Of a stretch of 64,000 bases of DNA, positions 35,118-46,655 are shown in pieces. This DNA is from Rhinopomastus cyanomelas (lineage: Eukaryota; Chordata; Aves; Bucerotiformes; Rhinopomastidae). How positions within the stretch are numbered: position 1 is the stretch's first letter; each line of letters starts with the position of its first letter. The DNA is taken from NCBI GenBank assembly GCA_013400115.1, contig VXBP01005044.1, forward strand, positions 18,623 through 82,622. The letters are read 5' to 3'. A program made the position numbers and the translations under genes. The notes beneath the pieces are model-generated. The model ran no database searches and was not told the origin of the DNA. It saw only the letters and a program-made list of their open reading frames with translations.

Positions 35118-35420
35118 GATCACAGAATCCCAGAAGAAAGGGTGACGTCCAACCACTGACCCAGCACTGTTAGGTCACCACTAAATCACGTCCTTCGCTA
35201 CTACATCTAAGCAACTTCTAAACATCTCCATTGTTAGCGACTCCACCACCTCCGTGAGCCACCTACTCCAATGTCTGGTAACTCTTTTTTGGAAAGAAAC
35301 CCTTCCAGATACCCAACCTGAACCTCCCCTGGTACATTTCCTTGGGAGAATAGACCCCCCTCCACCTCACCACAAACTCTGCCAGGGCATCCTGAGCATC
35401 CACCCCCACTTGCATGCTAC
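35118..35420 (-). mobile_element. CR1 LINE fragment
   Basis: Antisense CR1 (TCACAGAATCCCAGAAGAAA, GACTCCACCACCTCC, CCTGAACCTCCCCTGG). Confidence 0.75.
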
Positions 35421-36059
35421 CACAGAAAAACACTGGGGTGGGAAGACCCACACTCAGCCCCAGACCTGAAGTTTTCATGTAGTGTTTTATGACTTTTTAT
35501 ATGAGTTTCTGTTTTGGACAGGTCTTACACCTCTATCCATCCCCAGGGTTATCCCAGTCTTCTGTTAGCCTAAGTATCCAGGTGAGGTATGAAAGGGGCT
35601 GGCATGGGGTACGGGTCACCATGCTGGTGGATCCTGAGCACCTCAGACCTCTCATTAAAAAGCTCCCAGATGCTTTAAGGATACACATCCAACCTCTCAG
35701 AGAAAGGATTCAGAGGACCATGGAACGTAATGGGCCAAACAGAACCCACCTACACATGAAGTGACCTGGGCAAAAACCTGAGGCAGTAGAGCCCGGCCAG
35801 ACTTCTGTCTGCAGCGATCACTTCAGAAAGGACACAAATGAGATAAGCCTTGCTCTTGGCGCTGGGCACAAAACATTTCATCTTGCCTTCCTGATGTCGT
35901 GAGGCTGGGTGGAACGAGGTGCTCATGACCAGCTCTGAACTGTTCTGCTGACTGAGAATTCACTGACTCTAGAAACTGACCCGTAAAACAAAGGCTTGAA
36001 CAGATCTGCCTTTGCTGATTCATTTTCTTGCACAGTGATGGACTGGGCAATAAATAAAA

Positions 36060-36205
36060 TAGCTGGGTAGAACCCTGGACTTGTATCCAGGCGAGGTGGG
36101 CTTGGAGACAGTTGAGGGCTATGGTTTAGGGGTGAACTTGTGGGGTAGGGTAGATGGTTGGACTTGATCCCAGGGGTCTTTTCCAGCCAGCGTGATTCTG
36201 TGAAA
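36060..36205 (+). mobile_element. CR1-like 3' end
   Basis: Sense sequence ending GGTTGGACTTGATCCCAGGG, GTCTTTTCCAGCC and GTGATTCTGTGA, typical of a diverged CR1 tail. Confidence 0.6.
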
Positions 36206-36239
36206 GGCTGTGATGTCAAGAGGTGAGGAGCTCTCAGTA

Positions 36240-36805
36240 GCCCAAAGCACATCCCAACGAGGACATGGAACAGTTGAATTGAGTCCAGAGGAGGCCACAA
36301 GGACAATCAGAGAGCTGGAGAAGCTTCCTGTGAAGAAAGGCTGAGAGAGTTGGCATTGTTCAGACTGGAGAAGACAAGGCTCTGGGGAGACCTTAGAGCA
36401 GCTTCCAATCCTTGAAGAGACTCCAGGAAACCTGGAAAGGGACTTTTTCTGAGGAATTCTGATGGTGGCAGGGGGATTTGCCTAGATGATCTTTTGGGGT
36501 CCCTTCCAATCCCTAATGATCCTATGATTCTATGATAGGACAAGTGGAATGGGTTCAAGCTAAAAGAGAGGAGGTCTACGTGAGATCCTGGGAAGACATT
36601 CCTCCCTGTGAGGGTGTTGAGACACTGAGTTGAGCTCAGGGACGCTGTGGCTGCTCCATCACCCCTGGAAGTGTTCAAGGGCAAGCTGGCTGGATCTCTG
36701 GGCAACCTGCTCTGCTGAGAGGTGTCACTGCCTGTGGTAGGGGGTTGGGACTGAGTGATCTCTGAGGTCTCTTCCAACCCAAACCATTCTATGAATCTAT
36801 GGAGA
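36240..36805 (+). mobile_element. nested CR1 LINE insertions
   Basis: An outer CR1 runs from about 36,240 and resumes at about 36,535 (AGGACAAGTGGAATGG) to a complete tail at 36,805. A second CR1 3' end (GGGGATTTGCCTAGATGATC to ATGATTCTATGA, about 36,440-36,538) interrupts it. Confidence 0.8.
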
Positions 36806-37321
36806 ATGACCTATGGGTGTGTGAACCCAGAGCTGAGCCCCGGTTCTCCTGGCACCTTTCTGCGAGGTAGAAGAGGGTCTCAGACAGCAAGGCTGGCGCA
36901 CACTGCTCCAGGACCGCTTGCTCGTTCCACTAGATGGCACCAGGATCCTGTCCTGCACCGCTGCTGCTCGTCCCTCCCGCGTCCCTTCCACATCCCCGGC
37001 TCTGTCCCGTCTCTGGTCTCCGTTGTGCTTTGTGCACAGACCCAGCAAGACTGTGGAAGCATAAATAGAAGTGGAAGTTACAGATGGGGAAGCTGTCCCT
37101 GACGAGGCAGAGTGCTGTCACAGGACATATTTTCAAAGGGACCTGTGACCTTTGCAGCACAGGCAGGTGTCACCGAGATGGGGATTTTCTGCAGAGAACC
37201 CTGTGGTCCTTCCCATATGAGCTGCTATTTCTGAAGAACCACACAAGGGTAGTCACGGGGGTGGAACAGCTGTGGTCAACATGGGCCGTCATCCAGACTA
37301 ACCCAGAACAAGCTGGAGAGG

Positions 37322-37870
37322 TGTGAACCTCATGGGGTTCAACAAGGCCAAGTGTAAGGAGCTGCACCTGGGTCAGGGCAATCCAGGCTGGGGGATGATG
37401 TGCTAGAGAGCAGTCTTGCAGAGGGGGATGAAAAGCTGGACATGAGCCACCAAAGTGCTCCTGCAGCCCAGAAGGCCAGCTGCATCCTGGGCTGCATCAG
37501 AAGAAGCATGGCCAGCAGATCAAGAGAGGTGATTCTACCCCTGTGCTCTCTGAGATCTCACCTGGACTACTGTGTCCGGCTATGGAGCCCTCAACACAAG
37601 AAGGATGTGGACTTGTTGTTATGGATCCAGAGGAGGGCCATGAAAATGAGCAAAGGTTGCCCAGGAAGGTTGTGGCTGCTCCATTATCCCTGGAATTGTT
37701 CAAGGGCAGGTTGGATGGGGCTCTGGACAACCTGGTCTGGTAAGCAGCGTCCCTGCCCATGGCAGGTGGTTGGAACTAGATGGTTCTTTCTAACCCAAAC
37801 CGTTCTATGGTTCTCTGGAACTAGATGGTTCCTTCTAACCTGAACCGTTCTGCAGTTCTCTGATTGGATT
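37322..37870 (+). mobile_element. CR1 LINE fragment, ORF2 C-terminal part
   Basis: Sense CR1 in which the end of ORF2 is readable (AAQKASCILGCI, ASRSREVILPL) followed by the 3' region; an internal deletion joins ORF2 to the tail. Confidence 0.9.
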
Positions 37871-38639
37871 ATACCACCCGGGGTGCTTCTCACTGTCAGT
37901 GAGTAATTGAGTTTCCCCCTTATTTGCTTCTCCTGTGCTGGTCTCTGGATCATTTGGATACACACAGTTGTCCCCTGGATCTGATACAAAACCCTTTTGA
38001 TTTTCTCCCTCCTTACTTTTCTCAGGAGCTGGACTAGTGGTTTGTTTTGAGACTCAGGGATACTGCTGCATCATTTCTCACTTTCCTAACATTCTTGTTA
38101 AAAGAACTTTAGTTGGTGCTAGAGGACAGGAGGTGCAGCCTGAAGGTGCCAGGAATACTTCATTCATACCAGTGCCCATCTCTCACCTTTAACTCCCCAT
38201 CTCCTGGCCTGGAGGGTGAGTTGCACAGCGCTAGAGCCAGTCTCACATGCACAGCCCAAACCTGTCCTCGGGGTGCTGCGCTCCTGTTTGCCACGAAGGC
38301 TGGCTTTATCTTCCTTATTCCATTGGGTGGCAGAATCCAGCTTCTCAAGACCATCCCAACGCAACCTGACAGCAACCCCTTGTCTGGCCTTCCAGCAGCT
38401 CATCAGGGCAGGGTTCAAAGCAGATGTTTTCCCCGGTGGTTTAGGCTGATTTCTCTTTATTCAAGTGCATTTGAAATGGTTCAGATTTTCTAACAAGGAA
38501 ATCTTCTGCCGTCGCCTTCATGCAAGTGGAAATTGATGAGTATCGTGTAATCAGGTGATCTTGGTACTGTTTGGCCTGAGCAAAGTCCTCTGCCTGCAAG
38601 GGGACAGCAAAGTGTTCTTTTGCCACAGCAAGTAGGGTT

Positions 38640-39560
38640 TAGAATGGTTCAGGTTTGCAGGGATCCCAGGAATCGTCCAGTCCCAACGATGAGAGACACT
38701 TCCAGAGGTGATGGAGCAGCCAGAACCTCCCTGAGTTGTTCCAGTGCCTCTCAGGGAGGAATTTATTCCCAAGATCTCATCTAAGTCTCCTCTCTTTTAG
38801 CTTGAGCCCTGCCACCTTGTCCTACCACTAGAGTCCCTCAGAAAAGTCCTTCTCCTGCTTTCCTGTGGCCTCTTCAGGGACTGGAAGCTGCTCTGAGGTC
38901 CCCCTGGAGCCTTCTCTTCTCCAGGCTGAACAGCCTCAACTCCCTCAGCCTGGCCCCAGAGCAGAGAGGCTCCAGCCCTCTGACCATCCTCATGGGGTTC
39001 TTCACTCCAACAGTTAAGTCCTTCTTGTACTGGGGACTCCAGAACTGGACACAGAACTCCAGGTGAGGGAGAACAGAGTGGAGGAGGAGAATCCCTCCTG
39101 TAACCTGTTGGTGACACTGGTGTTGATCCAGCTCAGGACATGGTTGGCCTTCCTGACTGCACGTATGCACTGACAGCTCATGCTGAGCTTCTCCTCTACC
39201 AACAGCCCCAAGTCCGTCCTTCTCCTTGAGACTGCTCTCAATCCATTCACCACCCAACATGTATTTGGACTTGGGATGTAGGAACCTACACTTGGACTTG
39301 CTGAACCTCATGTGCTTTGCACAGGCCCTCTTCTCAAGCCTGTCAAGGTCCCTCTGGATGGTCCCTTCCCTCCAGAGTGTCGACCACACCACACATCTTG
39401 GTGTCACCATCAAACAGCACCGAGGGTGCACTCCCTGCCACTGTCCATGTTGCTAACAAAGATGTTAAACAGCATCAGACCCAAACCAGACCCTTGAGGA
39501 ACACCACTCGTAACCCATCTCCACTTGGACGTTGAGCCACTGACCACAACTCTTTGAGTG
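38640..39560 (-). mobile_element. CR1 LINE fragment with ORF2 relic
   Basis: The longest CR1 here. Antisense, with a broken ORF2 C-terminus (IQRDLDRLEKRA, GGEWIESS, LEFCVQFWSPQYKKD). Frameshifts split the frame, so it is inactive. Confidence 0.9.
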
Positions 39561-39852
39561 TGTAGGATGGAGTGAGGAAGGGTTGTTCTCTTCCCTCTGG
39601 ACAAGAGGAAAGGGCCTTGAGTTGCCCCAGGGGAGGTTAAGGTTGGTCCTGAAAACCAATTTGTGCCCCACAAGGATTCTCCAGTGCTGGCCCAGGCTGC
39701 CCAGTGCAGTGGAGGTGTCCCCATCCCTGGAGGGGTTGCAAAGTCCTGGATATGAGGGGTGAGGAACAAGGGTTAGGGGGAACCTGGCAGTGCTGGGGCA
39801 ACCACTGAACTTGGTGGTCTTAAAGGTCTTCTCACCTCAATGGTTCTGTGAA
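39560..39852 (+). mobile_element. CR1 LINE 3' fragment
   Basis: Sense CR1 (GAGTTGCCCCAGGGGAGGTT through CTCAATGGTTCTGTGAA) butted against the antisense copy, forming a head-to-head arrangement. Confidence 0.85.
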
Positions 39853-41539
39853 GCCCAAACGGCATCTGGCTGGAGATGGATCTGAGGTTGTCACCTCCTG
39901 CAGCAGGTGCCTCAAAAATCCCTTATTCCCCCGTGTTCCACCTGCCTTGGAACGCGCTTCAGGATAAACCCACCGTGGCTCTGTTGAGCGCGGAGATGGC
40001 TCACGAGTCACCGTTGAGACGGCGGCACTTAGGCCTCGAACGCGGCTTCAAAGAAGAAGTAATTATTTAAAAAAAAGAGAAAGCTCAGCCTTGCTCACAC
40101 ACACATTTATTAAAAAAAAGAAAAGCTCTTTGAGGAGAATCACTTAAAATTGGCTATTTATCGGTGCAGCATCCCGCTGGGAGGTTTCCATGGCTACCTG
40201 CGAGCCCTGGCAGCCCGCTGCTGGGGCGGCAACGTGCCAGCCCCATGTGCCAACACGCGTGTCCCCAGCCCGTGACAAACCCTACCCTGTGCCCTCATCC
40301 CCTGGTGTGACCCCTGATAGCTAAGCACTGGGATCTGCTTAGGGAGATGCCACTGAGGGGATCCGGGGTGGTAGGTGCTGCTGGGGGGACAGAGGTGGAG
40401 GGGACACTTCCCAGATCCCAGTTGTGGGTGTCCCAAACAGCGGGGTCTTTTCCCACAGCCCCTGAGGACCACTGAACCTGCGTTTTCTGGGGTCTTGTTG
40501 AGCAAGAGGAAAATCATCCACACGGCTCCGTGTCGCTTGCCGCCTGATCATCGCCCTGGTGATGTTGTACAATCCGTTCCTGCCTCCCCGCACGCTCCAT
40601 CCATCCCTCTCTGCTGCCTTTTGTGGGAGGAGGAGGTGGGAACGCTGCTGATTTCCACAGTGCTGTGTCTGCCTGGGCAACAGGATTATTTTGTTTGATT
40701 TATTTAGTGGGTTTTTTATTCCCCAGCAGCCACCTGTCGTGTTTTCTTACACCTTGGACTTTGGGTTTTTTAAACCCTGGAGCATGGATGGAGCTCGTGG
40801 TTCCATCCTCCACCCATGGGTAGGTGAACGGACAGTCCCCATCAGCTGCCCCAGCTCTTTTGGGGTGTGAGATGCTAGGACACCCTCTTCCCAGAGCCAC
40901 AAAGCCCTGTCCTGCTCCTCCTGTAACCCCAGTCCCTTCCTCATCTGCCACCCACCTTGGCATGGGAGGGTGCTGGTTGACAGGACCCTTGTCACCCCAA
41001 AACCAGGGTGGGGAACCCCACCTCTGGGTGGGCACTGAGGATGCCAGACCTCTGTGCTCACCCCAGGTGTAGGTGTACCCATGTTTCTCCAGCCACAGGC
41101 AACAATGTGAGAGATGGGAAGGGGTCAAGGGTGGCAACATGGACCCCAAAGCCTCCAACAGCTTATGGGGTAGAACTGGGTGCAGACCTGGGGTCCATGG
41201 GATACTGGGGAGCTATGGGGAAGGTACTTGGAAGAAGACTGAGAACACCCAAGGAGCATCCCAATGATTCTTACGGCCTGGGGATGAAAATGGAGCTTGG
41301 AAAAGAGAGGGGAAAGGGTCCTGGCTACGAGTCTCCCTCTCCCACCCTGTGCCCTCGCTGACAGATGTGAGCAGGCGGGGGATGCTGGGAGAGGCCAGAG
41401 GTCAATGACAAGCGCTAGATGCGGCCCCAGGACCAGCTGCCCCATCACGTGGAAGGAGCTGGAGGTTGGGGGTTGTGGGACCTGCTGGCAGTGCACAAGA
41501 TGTGAAACCCTCCGGGAGAAGGTGGCTTAGACCCCCTCT

Positions 41540-41870
41540 CCTTCACCTTCTTTTCCCTTCTTCCTTGCTCCTTCTCTTTCAGATTCCCCTTTCCCTTCCA
41601 TTTCCCCTTTTCCCTTCCCCCTCCTGATCTTTCCCTTTCTTATTCTCCTTTCACCCCCCTTTCCACTTTTCCTTTTCCCTTCCCTTTTTTCTGTTCCCCT
41701 TCCCCTTTTCTCTTTCCTCTCCCTCTTTTTCCTTCCCTCTTTTCCATTCCCATTTTCCTTCCTTTTCCCCTTTTCTCTTCCCCCTTCCCCATCTTCCCCC
41801 ATCTTTCCTCATCTTTCCCCTTCTTTCCTCATCTTTCCACTTCTTTCCCCGTCTTCCCTCTCCAAACCAC
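41540..41870. repeat. pyrimidine-rich low-complexity tract
   Basis: About 330 bp that is almost entirely C/T on the plus strand (CCCTTTTCC-type units). It creates a spurious Lys/Glu/Gly frame on the other strand. Confidence 0.9.
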
Positions 41871-42544
41871 TTTCCCAAAGCCTGGCCAAGTCCTTGCCCA
41901 CTGCAAGGATCCTGGCACCGCAGCCTCTCCCAGAGCCTCCACCGTGGATCCAACTGGGCAGGTGGTGGCAAATCCCCCAGTGATCCTGGATGACTTCAGC
42001 GTGGGATGCGGTGGGCACCAGCAGGACCCAACATCACATCCTACAGCTTCCCTACAGCACCTTCCCCAGCACAGACACCCCCACAATCCCCAAACAGCTC
42101 CCAGAGACCCCCCCAACCCCTGGGGAGGGGATTCTCCCCGCTCTGCCCACACCACGGCAGCGCTGTTGTACCTGCAGTCGCGGGGAAATCATTTTCCCGA
42201 TCATCGAGGATTTCTTTCCGCTTTCTTTTTTGATGTTTTTTGAGAACAGCTTGTACCGACCTTGCGATAAAAACAAGGCTCCGGGTTCCTCTGGGTGTTG
42301 TTTTCTGTTCTTTTTTTGTTCCCAGGATAAATGTCAGTGAAAATGGAAAAGCTTTTTCTCTTTTTTTTTTGCTCTTTTCTTCCCTCCCTGAAAGACTCTT
42401 TGGGTTTCCAGGAGTGGAGAAAAAATCTGAGATGGAGGGGAAATAAAACTGAAATTGCTGAAATGGAACTTTCTCGCAGAGGTTTCTACAGGTCAAGATG
42501 CTCCTTTTGGTGGCGGAATCGACTGATTGTACCAACGAAGGGCT

Positions 42545-42912
42545 GGAGCTCAAGTGCTGTGTGGAGCGGCTGAGTGAACTGGGTGGGGGGTTGAGAGGGA
42601 GAACAGGAGGCTCAGGGGAGACCCTCTGGCTCCTGAACATCAGGAGGTTGGAGCCAGGTAGGGGCTGGTCTCCTCCCTCCCCAGGACCAGAGGAACCAGC
42701 CTCAAGTTGCCCCAGGGGAGGTTGAGGTTGGCCTGGAGAACCAATCTGTGATGGAATCCCTGGAGGTGTTTAAAAACCAAGTAGATAGAGCACTTGAGGA
42801 CATGATCTCCTAACCTAATGGTTAGGGAGATGTTGGGATGAAGGTCAGACTTGAGATCATCAAGTGACAGGAGGTTCCTTTCCAGCCATGATGATTCTGT
42901 GGTTCCCCAAGT
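42545..42912 (+). mobile_element. CR1 LINE 3' fragment
   Basis: Sense CR1 with CAAGTTGCCCCAGGGGAGGT and a diverged tail ending ATGATTCTGTGGTTC. Confidence 0.85.
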
Positions 42913-43550
42913 TCCTCCCTATTACCCTGCTCTGGAGGGATCAGACCATGAAGAAGCAGATGCTGGGGCAATGGGATCTACTGGGGGCTGTTAAGCAGCC
43001 GTAAGGAAACCCTGAAAGAAGCAAAGCAGAACATGGCACGGTCACCTCGTACCTCCAGAGGAAGGAACACTTGTGTGCGCAGCGAGGGAGCAAATGGCTC
43101 TGCAGCAGCCCGTCGGCTCGGAGCCCTTTTGTGAGGGACAAGTATCCGCCGAGCAATTTGCTTTGTGTCATCCAGTCACACCGACATGAGCGGGGGAATT
43201 AGTGTCCCGCACAATGAGAGCTCGAGGACAATGCGCGGCTCTTCAGAGCCCGGCACGTTAGATCCCGTAGCCACGGAGCCTCCGCAGCAGTCGGTGAGTG
43301 GAGCCTTATTTCATATTCGCTCGGCTCCGAGGGCAGGGAAGTGTGACGGCGGTTTTGAAAGGCCGGCAGCGATTCATCTCTCTCGCCGTAAATAGAGACA
43401 CGCAGCCCGTGTCAGTGCTGGAGCAGGGAGTTCCGCGAACTCCATGGAGAACCACGGGGAGATACAAGAGGGATTTCTAGGAGATGCTGTGTTGGACCTT
43501 CCCGGTTTTGGAGAGTCCAATGGAAGGTCACATCGTGCTGAGACTCACCC

Positions 43551-43680
43551 TAGGTGGGATCCCGTGGACCTTGGCTGAATCACCTTCACCCTGGGTGGGA
43601 TCCCGTAGACCTTGGCTGAATCCCCTTCACCCTGGGTGGGATCCCGTAGACCTTGGCTGAATCACCTTCACCCTGGGTGA
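43551..43680. repeat. minisatellite, about 41-bp unit, about 3 copies
   Basis: Units share GGTGGGATCCCGTAGACCTT and GGCTGAATCACCTTCACCCT with few differences. Confidence 0.9.
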
Positions 43681-43836
43681 ACCCCTCCAAGGAGATGGAC
43701 TCCTCCCCTGCCCTGGGCAGCTTGGGCCAGACCTGGAGAACCCTTGTGGAGCAGAAATTGATCCTCAGGGCCAATCTCAACCCCCACTGGGGCAATTTGA
43801 GGCCTTTTCCTCTCCTATCTCAAGTGAGCAGGTAGG
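43678..43836 (-). mobile_element. CR1 LINE fragment
   Basis: Antisense CR1 (AACCCCCACTGGGGCAATTTG). Most of it is repeated after the N at 43,967. Confidence 0.65.
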
Positions 43837-43966
43837 AAACAGCTGCTTTGGAGGAGAAATGTCTGTCCACAGAGAGCAGCTCTTGGAGGAAGAGAAGCTT
43901 TGATGGGAGTGGAGATGGACGGGACAAAGCCATGGAGCTGTGGGGTGAGGGCCAGGGGTTAGTGGG
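43738..43966. repeat. 229-bp segment duplicated across an N (copy 1)
   Basis: Appears identical to 43,968-44,196; the two copies are separated by a single N at 43,967. Probably an unmerged contig overlap. Confidence 0.9.
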
Positions 43967-43967
43967 N
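43967..43967. other. assembly gap (single N)
   Basis: One N, with identical sequence on either side. Other N runs are at 46,655, 49,369, 52,128, 57,043-57,046 and 57,406. Confidence 0.95.
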
Positions 43968-44196
43968 GAACCCTTGTGGAGCAGAAATTGATCCTCAGGG
44001 CCAATCTCAACCCCCACTGGGGCAATTTGAGGCCTTTTCCTCTCCTATCTCAAGTGAGCAGGTAGGAAACAGCTGCTTTGGAGGAGAAATGTCTGTCCAC
44101 AGAGAGCAGCTCTTGGAGGAAGAGAAGCTTTGATGGGAGTGGAGATGGACGGGACAAAGCCATGGAGCTGTGGGGTGAGGGCCAGGGGTTAGTGGG
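43968..44196. repeat. 229-bp segment duplicated across an N (copy 2)
   Basis: Second copy of 43,738-43,966, offset 230. Part of it is also inside the larger duplication that follows. Confidence 0.9.
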
Positions 44197-45461
44197 GACC
44201 TGGCAGTGCTTGGAGAATGATTTAGCTTAATGGTCTTAAAGATCTCTTCCAGCCAAAACAGCTCTGCGGCTGTGTGGCTCTGTGGTCACGCGTGGAAGGT
44301 TTCACAGCGGGCTGAGAGCCAGCTGGGCTCTGGGAGTGTGCAGGCGTGGTGGTCTCTGCCTCCCGTCTGGGAACGGGTGGCTCCTCTCCGTGGGTTTTGC
44401 ATCCAGATCCACTTCGATGTTCTCAGCTGCTTCTGACTGAAGTGCTGCCAGACAAAAACACCCTTTGGAACAGGGGAGATGAACAACCACGTGAACCAGC
44501 TTTTCTGGGAAGGAGGGCACTGCCTTATAAGTCTTCATGACAATACTGTGTGGAGAGGTGGCTCCATACAGCCTTGGTGGGTATTACATGGTCCATGCAT
44601 GGCACCCACCTTGCTCCATGCAGGGCTTAGGAACCTGTCCAAATGATATCAATATGGGGGGGAAAAAAACAACTCAAGATCCATAAATAAGGTCACCGGG
44701 TCAAAGGTTTGAGCCTCCTGAGGCTTTGCCTACACCAGCCATGGTGTCGGGAGAAGATGGGTCAGCACTGGGATGATCCCATGGTACCCCTCAGCTGGTT
44801 GCCCTCCGAAAAGAAGAGCAGAATGCCTTCTTCTCAAAGAAGAGCAGGATGCTCTCCCAAAACCGAGGTGAGCTCAACCAGAGGACAAAAACCTTATTAA
44901 ACTTGAGAATCGGGATGCAAATAGGGATTAGATTGAAGTGATGGTCCTTAAAATCATCTCAAATTAATCGTGGCTCTGCTATCACTCTTGGGATAAAACT
45001 CGGGCAAGTCATCACAGGACTGGCCCTCAGTTTCCCCTCCAGACAGAGCAGACGGAGGATCTCGGGTAATTGATAGGATAAACTGCCTGTTTATGTAGAC
45101 CTTGGGGACATTAATCCTTGTGAATTCAACAGGAACTGATGTGATTCGAGTGCTAATCTCTTAGCATCTATTGCTGCTCTTAAAGTCCCAGCTGGTGGGT
45201 TCAGAGTGGAGCAGGGGAGCAGCAGGGCATCGGCAACAATTTTAAAGCACCTTCCTCCCTCCTCCCCACAAAAAGTGACCCCGGAGATCTGCAAGGCTAG
45301 TGAAGGGCAACCAGAATAGCTTCTTTCGGCGCAAGTTCCTACTACGTGAGGCCGAGCTCTGAGTTGGGAGTGTGGGTTGGTACTGCTGTGCAGCGAAGTC
45401 ACAACGTGGATGAGTGTGAGGAAGCTGCAGGTGCCCACGGAGGGCTGCTGCCACCCAGGAT

Positions 45462-45645
45462 CGTAGAGTCACTGAAGTGTTTGGGTTGGAGGGGACCTTA
45501 AAGACCATCCAGTCCGACTCCTGTGCAGTGAGCAGGGACATCTTCAGCTGGAGCAGGTTCTCAGAGCTCTGTCCAGCCTGACCTTGAGTGTTTCCAGACA
45601 TGGGCTCAGGTGTTCCTGAATCTACCAGACCAGGGCTGCAGTTAC
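45462..45645 (-). mobile_element. CR1 LINE 3' fragment
   Basis: Antisense CR1 tail (GTTTGGGTTGGAGGGGACCT). An identical copy at 48,008-48,191 belongs to the duplicated contig overlap. Confidence 0.85.
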
Positions 45646-46229
45646 TATAGTGGCTCAAACCAGAGGTCAATCTCTTGCCAGTGGCCAAGAGAGCCACAGG
45701 TGAGTGCAAGAGCAGGGCAAGTATGTGCGAAACGTTCTTGACTTCTCTGCTGAACTCTGTCCATGTGCTGCTCAGGGATGTCCTGTGCTACTGACAGCTG
45801 CTGTGTCATTGTGGATGTGAAAATGCTGCCCCGAAGCCATTTTAGCTTCCACAGCACCCTGAGGCCAGAAGTCCTGCTCCTTCCCTTCACCCACGAGATG
45901 GTCTCCTGTCCTTTGCTCACGACCTGGCTCCTCTTGGTTTCACCTGAGCTCTCTAGAAGCTTGTGGTTCAACATCTTTAAAGGTCCAGGCTCCTATTACT
46001 CCTTCTTGTGACAGGAATGGTGAGGTTTTGTGGTGGGGCCAGCACTGACCAATGGTGTCCAGTTCCCCTGGGCCAATGACTTGCCTGTGGGCTAGTGCTG
46101 TCCAGTATTGCTTGATGATGCCCAGTGCCCTTAAGAAAGGAACCTGCCTGCAGATCTGGTGCTGCCAACACCAGTGGGGCACGGATTTATGGAACCAGTA
46201 CTTCCCAGTTTCCTTGGGACAGAGACCTG

Positions 46230-46560
46230 CCTGTAAGGCTGGCACCATCCAGTAGTGCTCACTGCCCTCCGGTGACCCTGGTGAAGGAACCTTCTTAGAG
46301 GTCTGGTGCTACCCAGTACCCCTGGGTCAGGGATCTGCAGAACCAGTGCTTCCTGGTACCCCTGCATCAGGGATCTGCAGAATCAGTGCTACCCAGTACT
46401 CCCAGGTCATGGATCTGCAGAACCAGTGCTGCCTGGCATCCCCAGGTCACAGATCTGCAGAACCAGCGCTGCCTGGGTCAAGGACCTTTAGGACCAGTAC
46501 TGCCCAGTATGCCTGTGACAGGATGTTGTGGTACCAGTCCTGCCCAGTACTGCAGAGCAG
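46230..46560. repeat. minisatellite, about 40-bp unit
   Basis: Irregular units sharing GGATCTGCAGAACCAGTGCT. The same array recurs at 48,776-49,106 in the duplicated copy. Confidence 0.85.
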
Positions 46561-46655
46561 ATCAGGTTTGCTGTCCGAGCAGGACCCAGCTATGAAGTGG
46601 GGGGGGCAGGCCCCGCCGCCCCTCCCCAGACAAAGGAGCAGCCCCAGGCAGCGGN

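Larger units (their letters stand above)
40000..43500. other. gene-poor GC-rich stretch
   Basis: Apart from the pyrimidine tract at 41.5-41.9 kb and the CR1 at 42.5-42.9 kb, I see no gene. Unique CpG-containing sequence at about 43,080-43,400 includes ACAATG cores and CTTTGTG, which resemble SOX sites. Confidence 0.4.
44110..46654. repeat. 2,545-bp segment duplicated across an N (copy 1)
   Basis: Appears identical throughout to 46,656-49,200 at a fixed offset of 2,546; every open frame in one copy recurs unchanged in the other. One N separates them. Confidence 0.95.

Noticed and set aside
38874..39431. 185-codon frame on the minus strand
   Set aside because: It is the decayed C-terminal part of CR1 ORF2, not a host gene.
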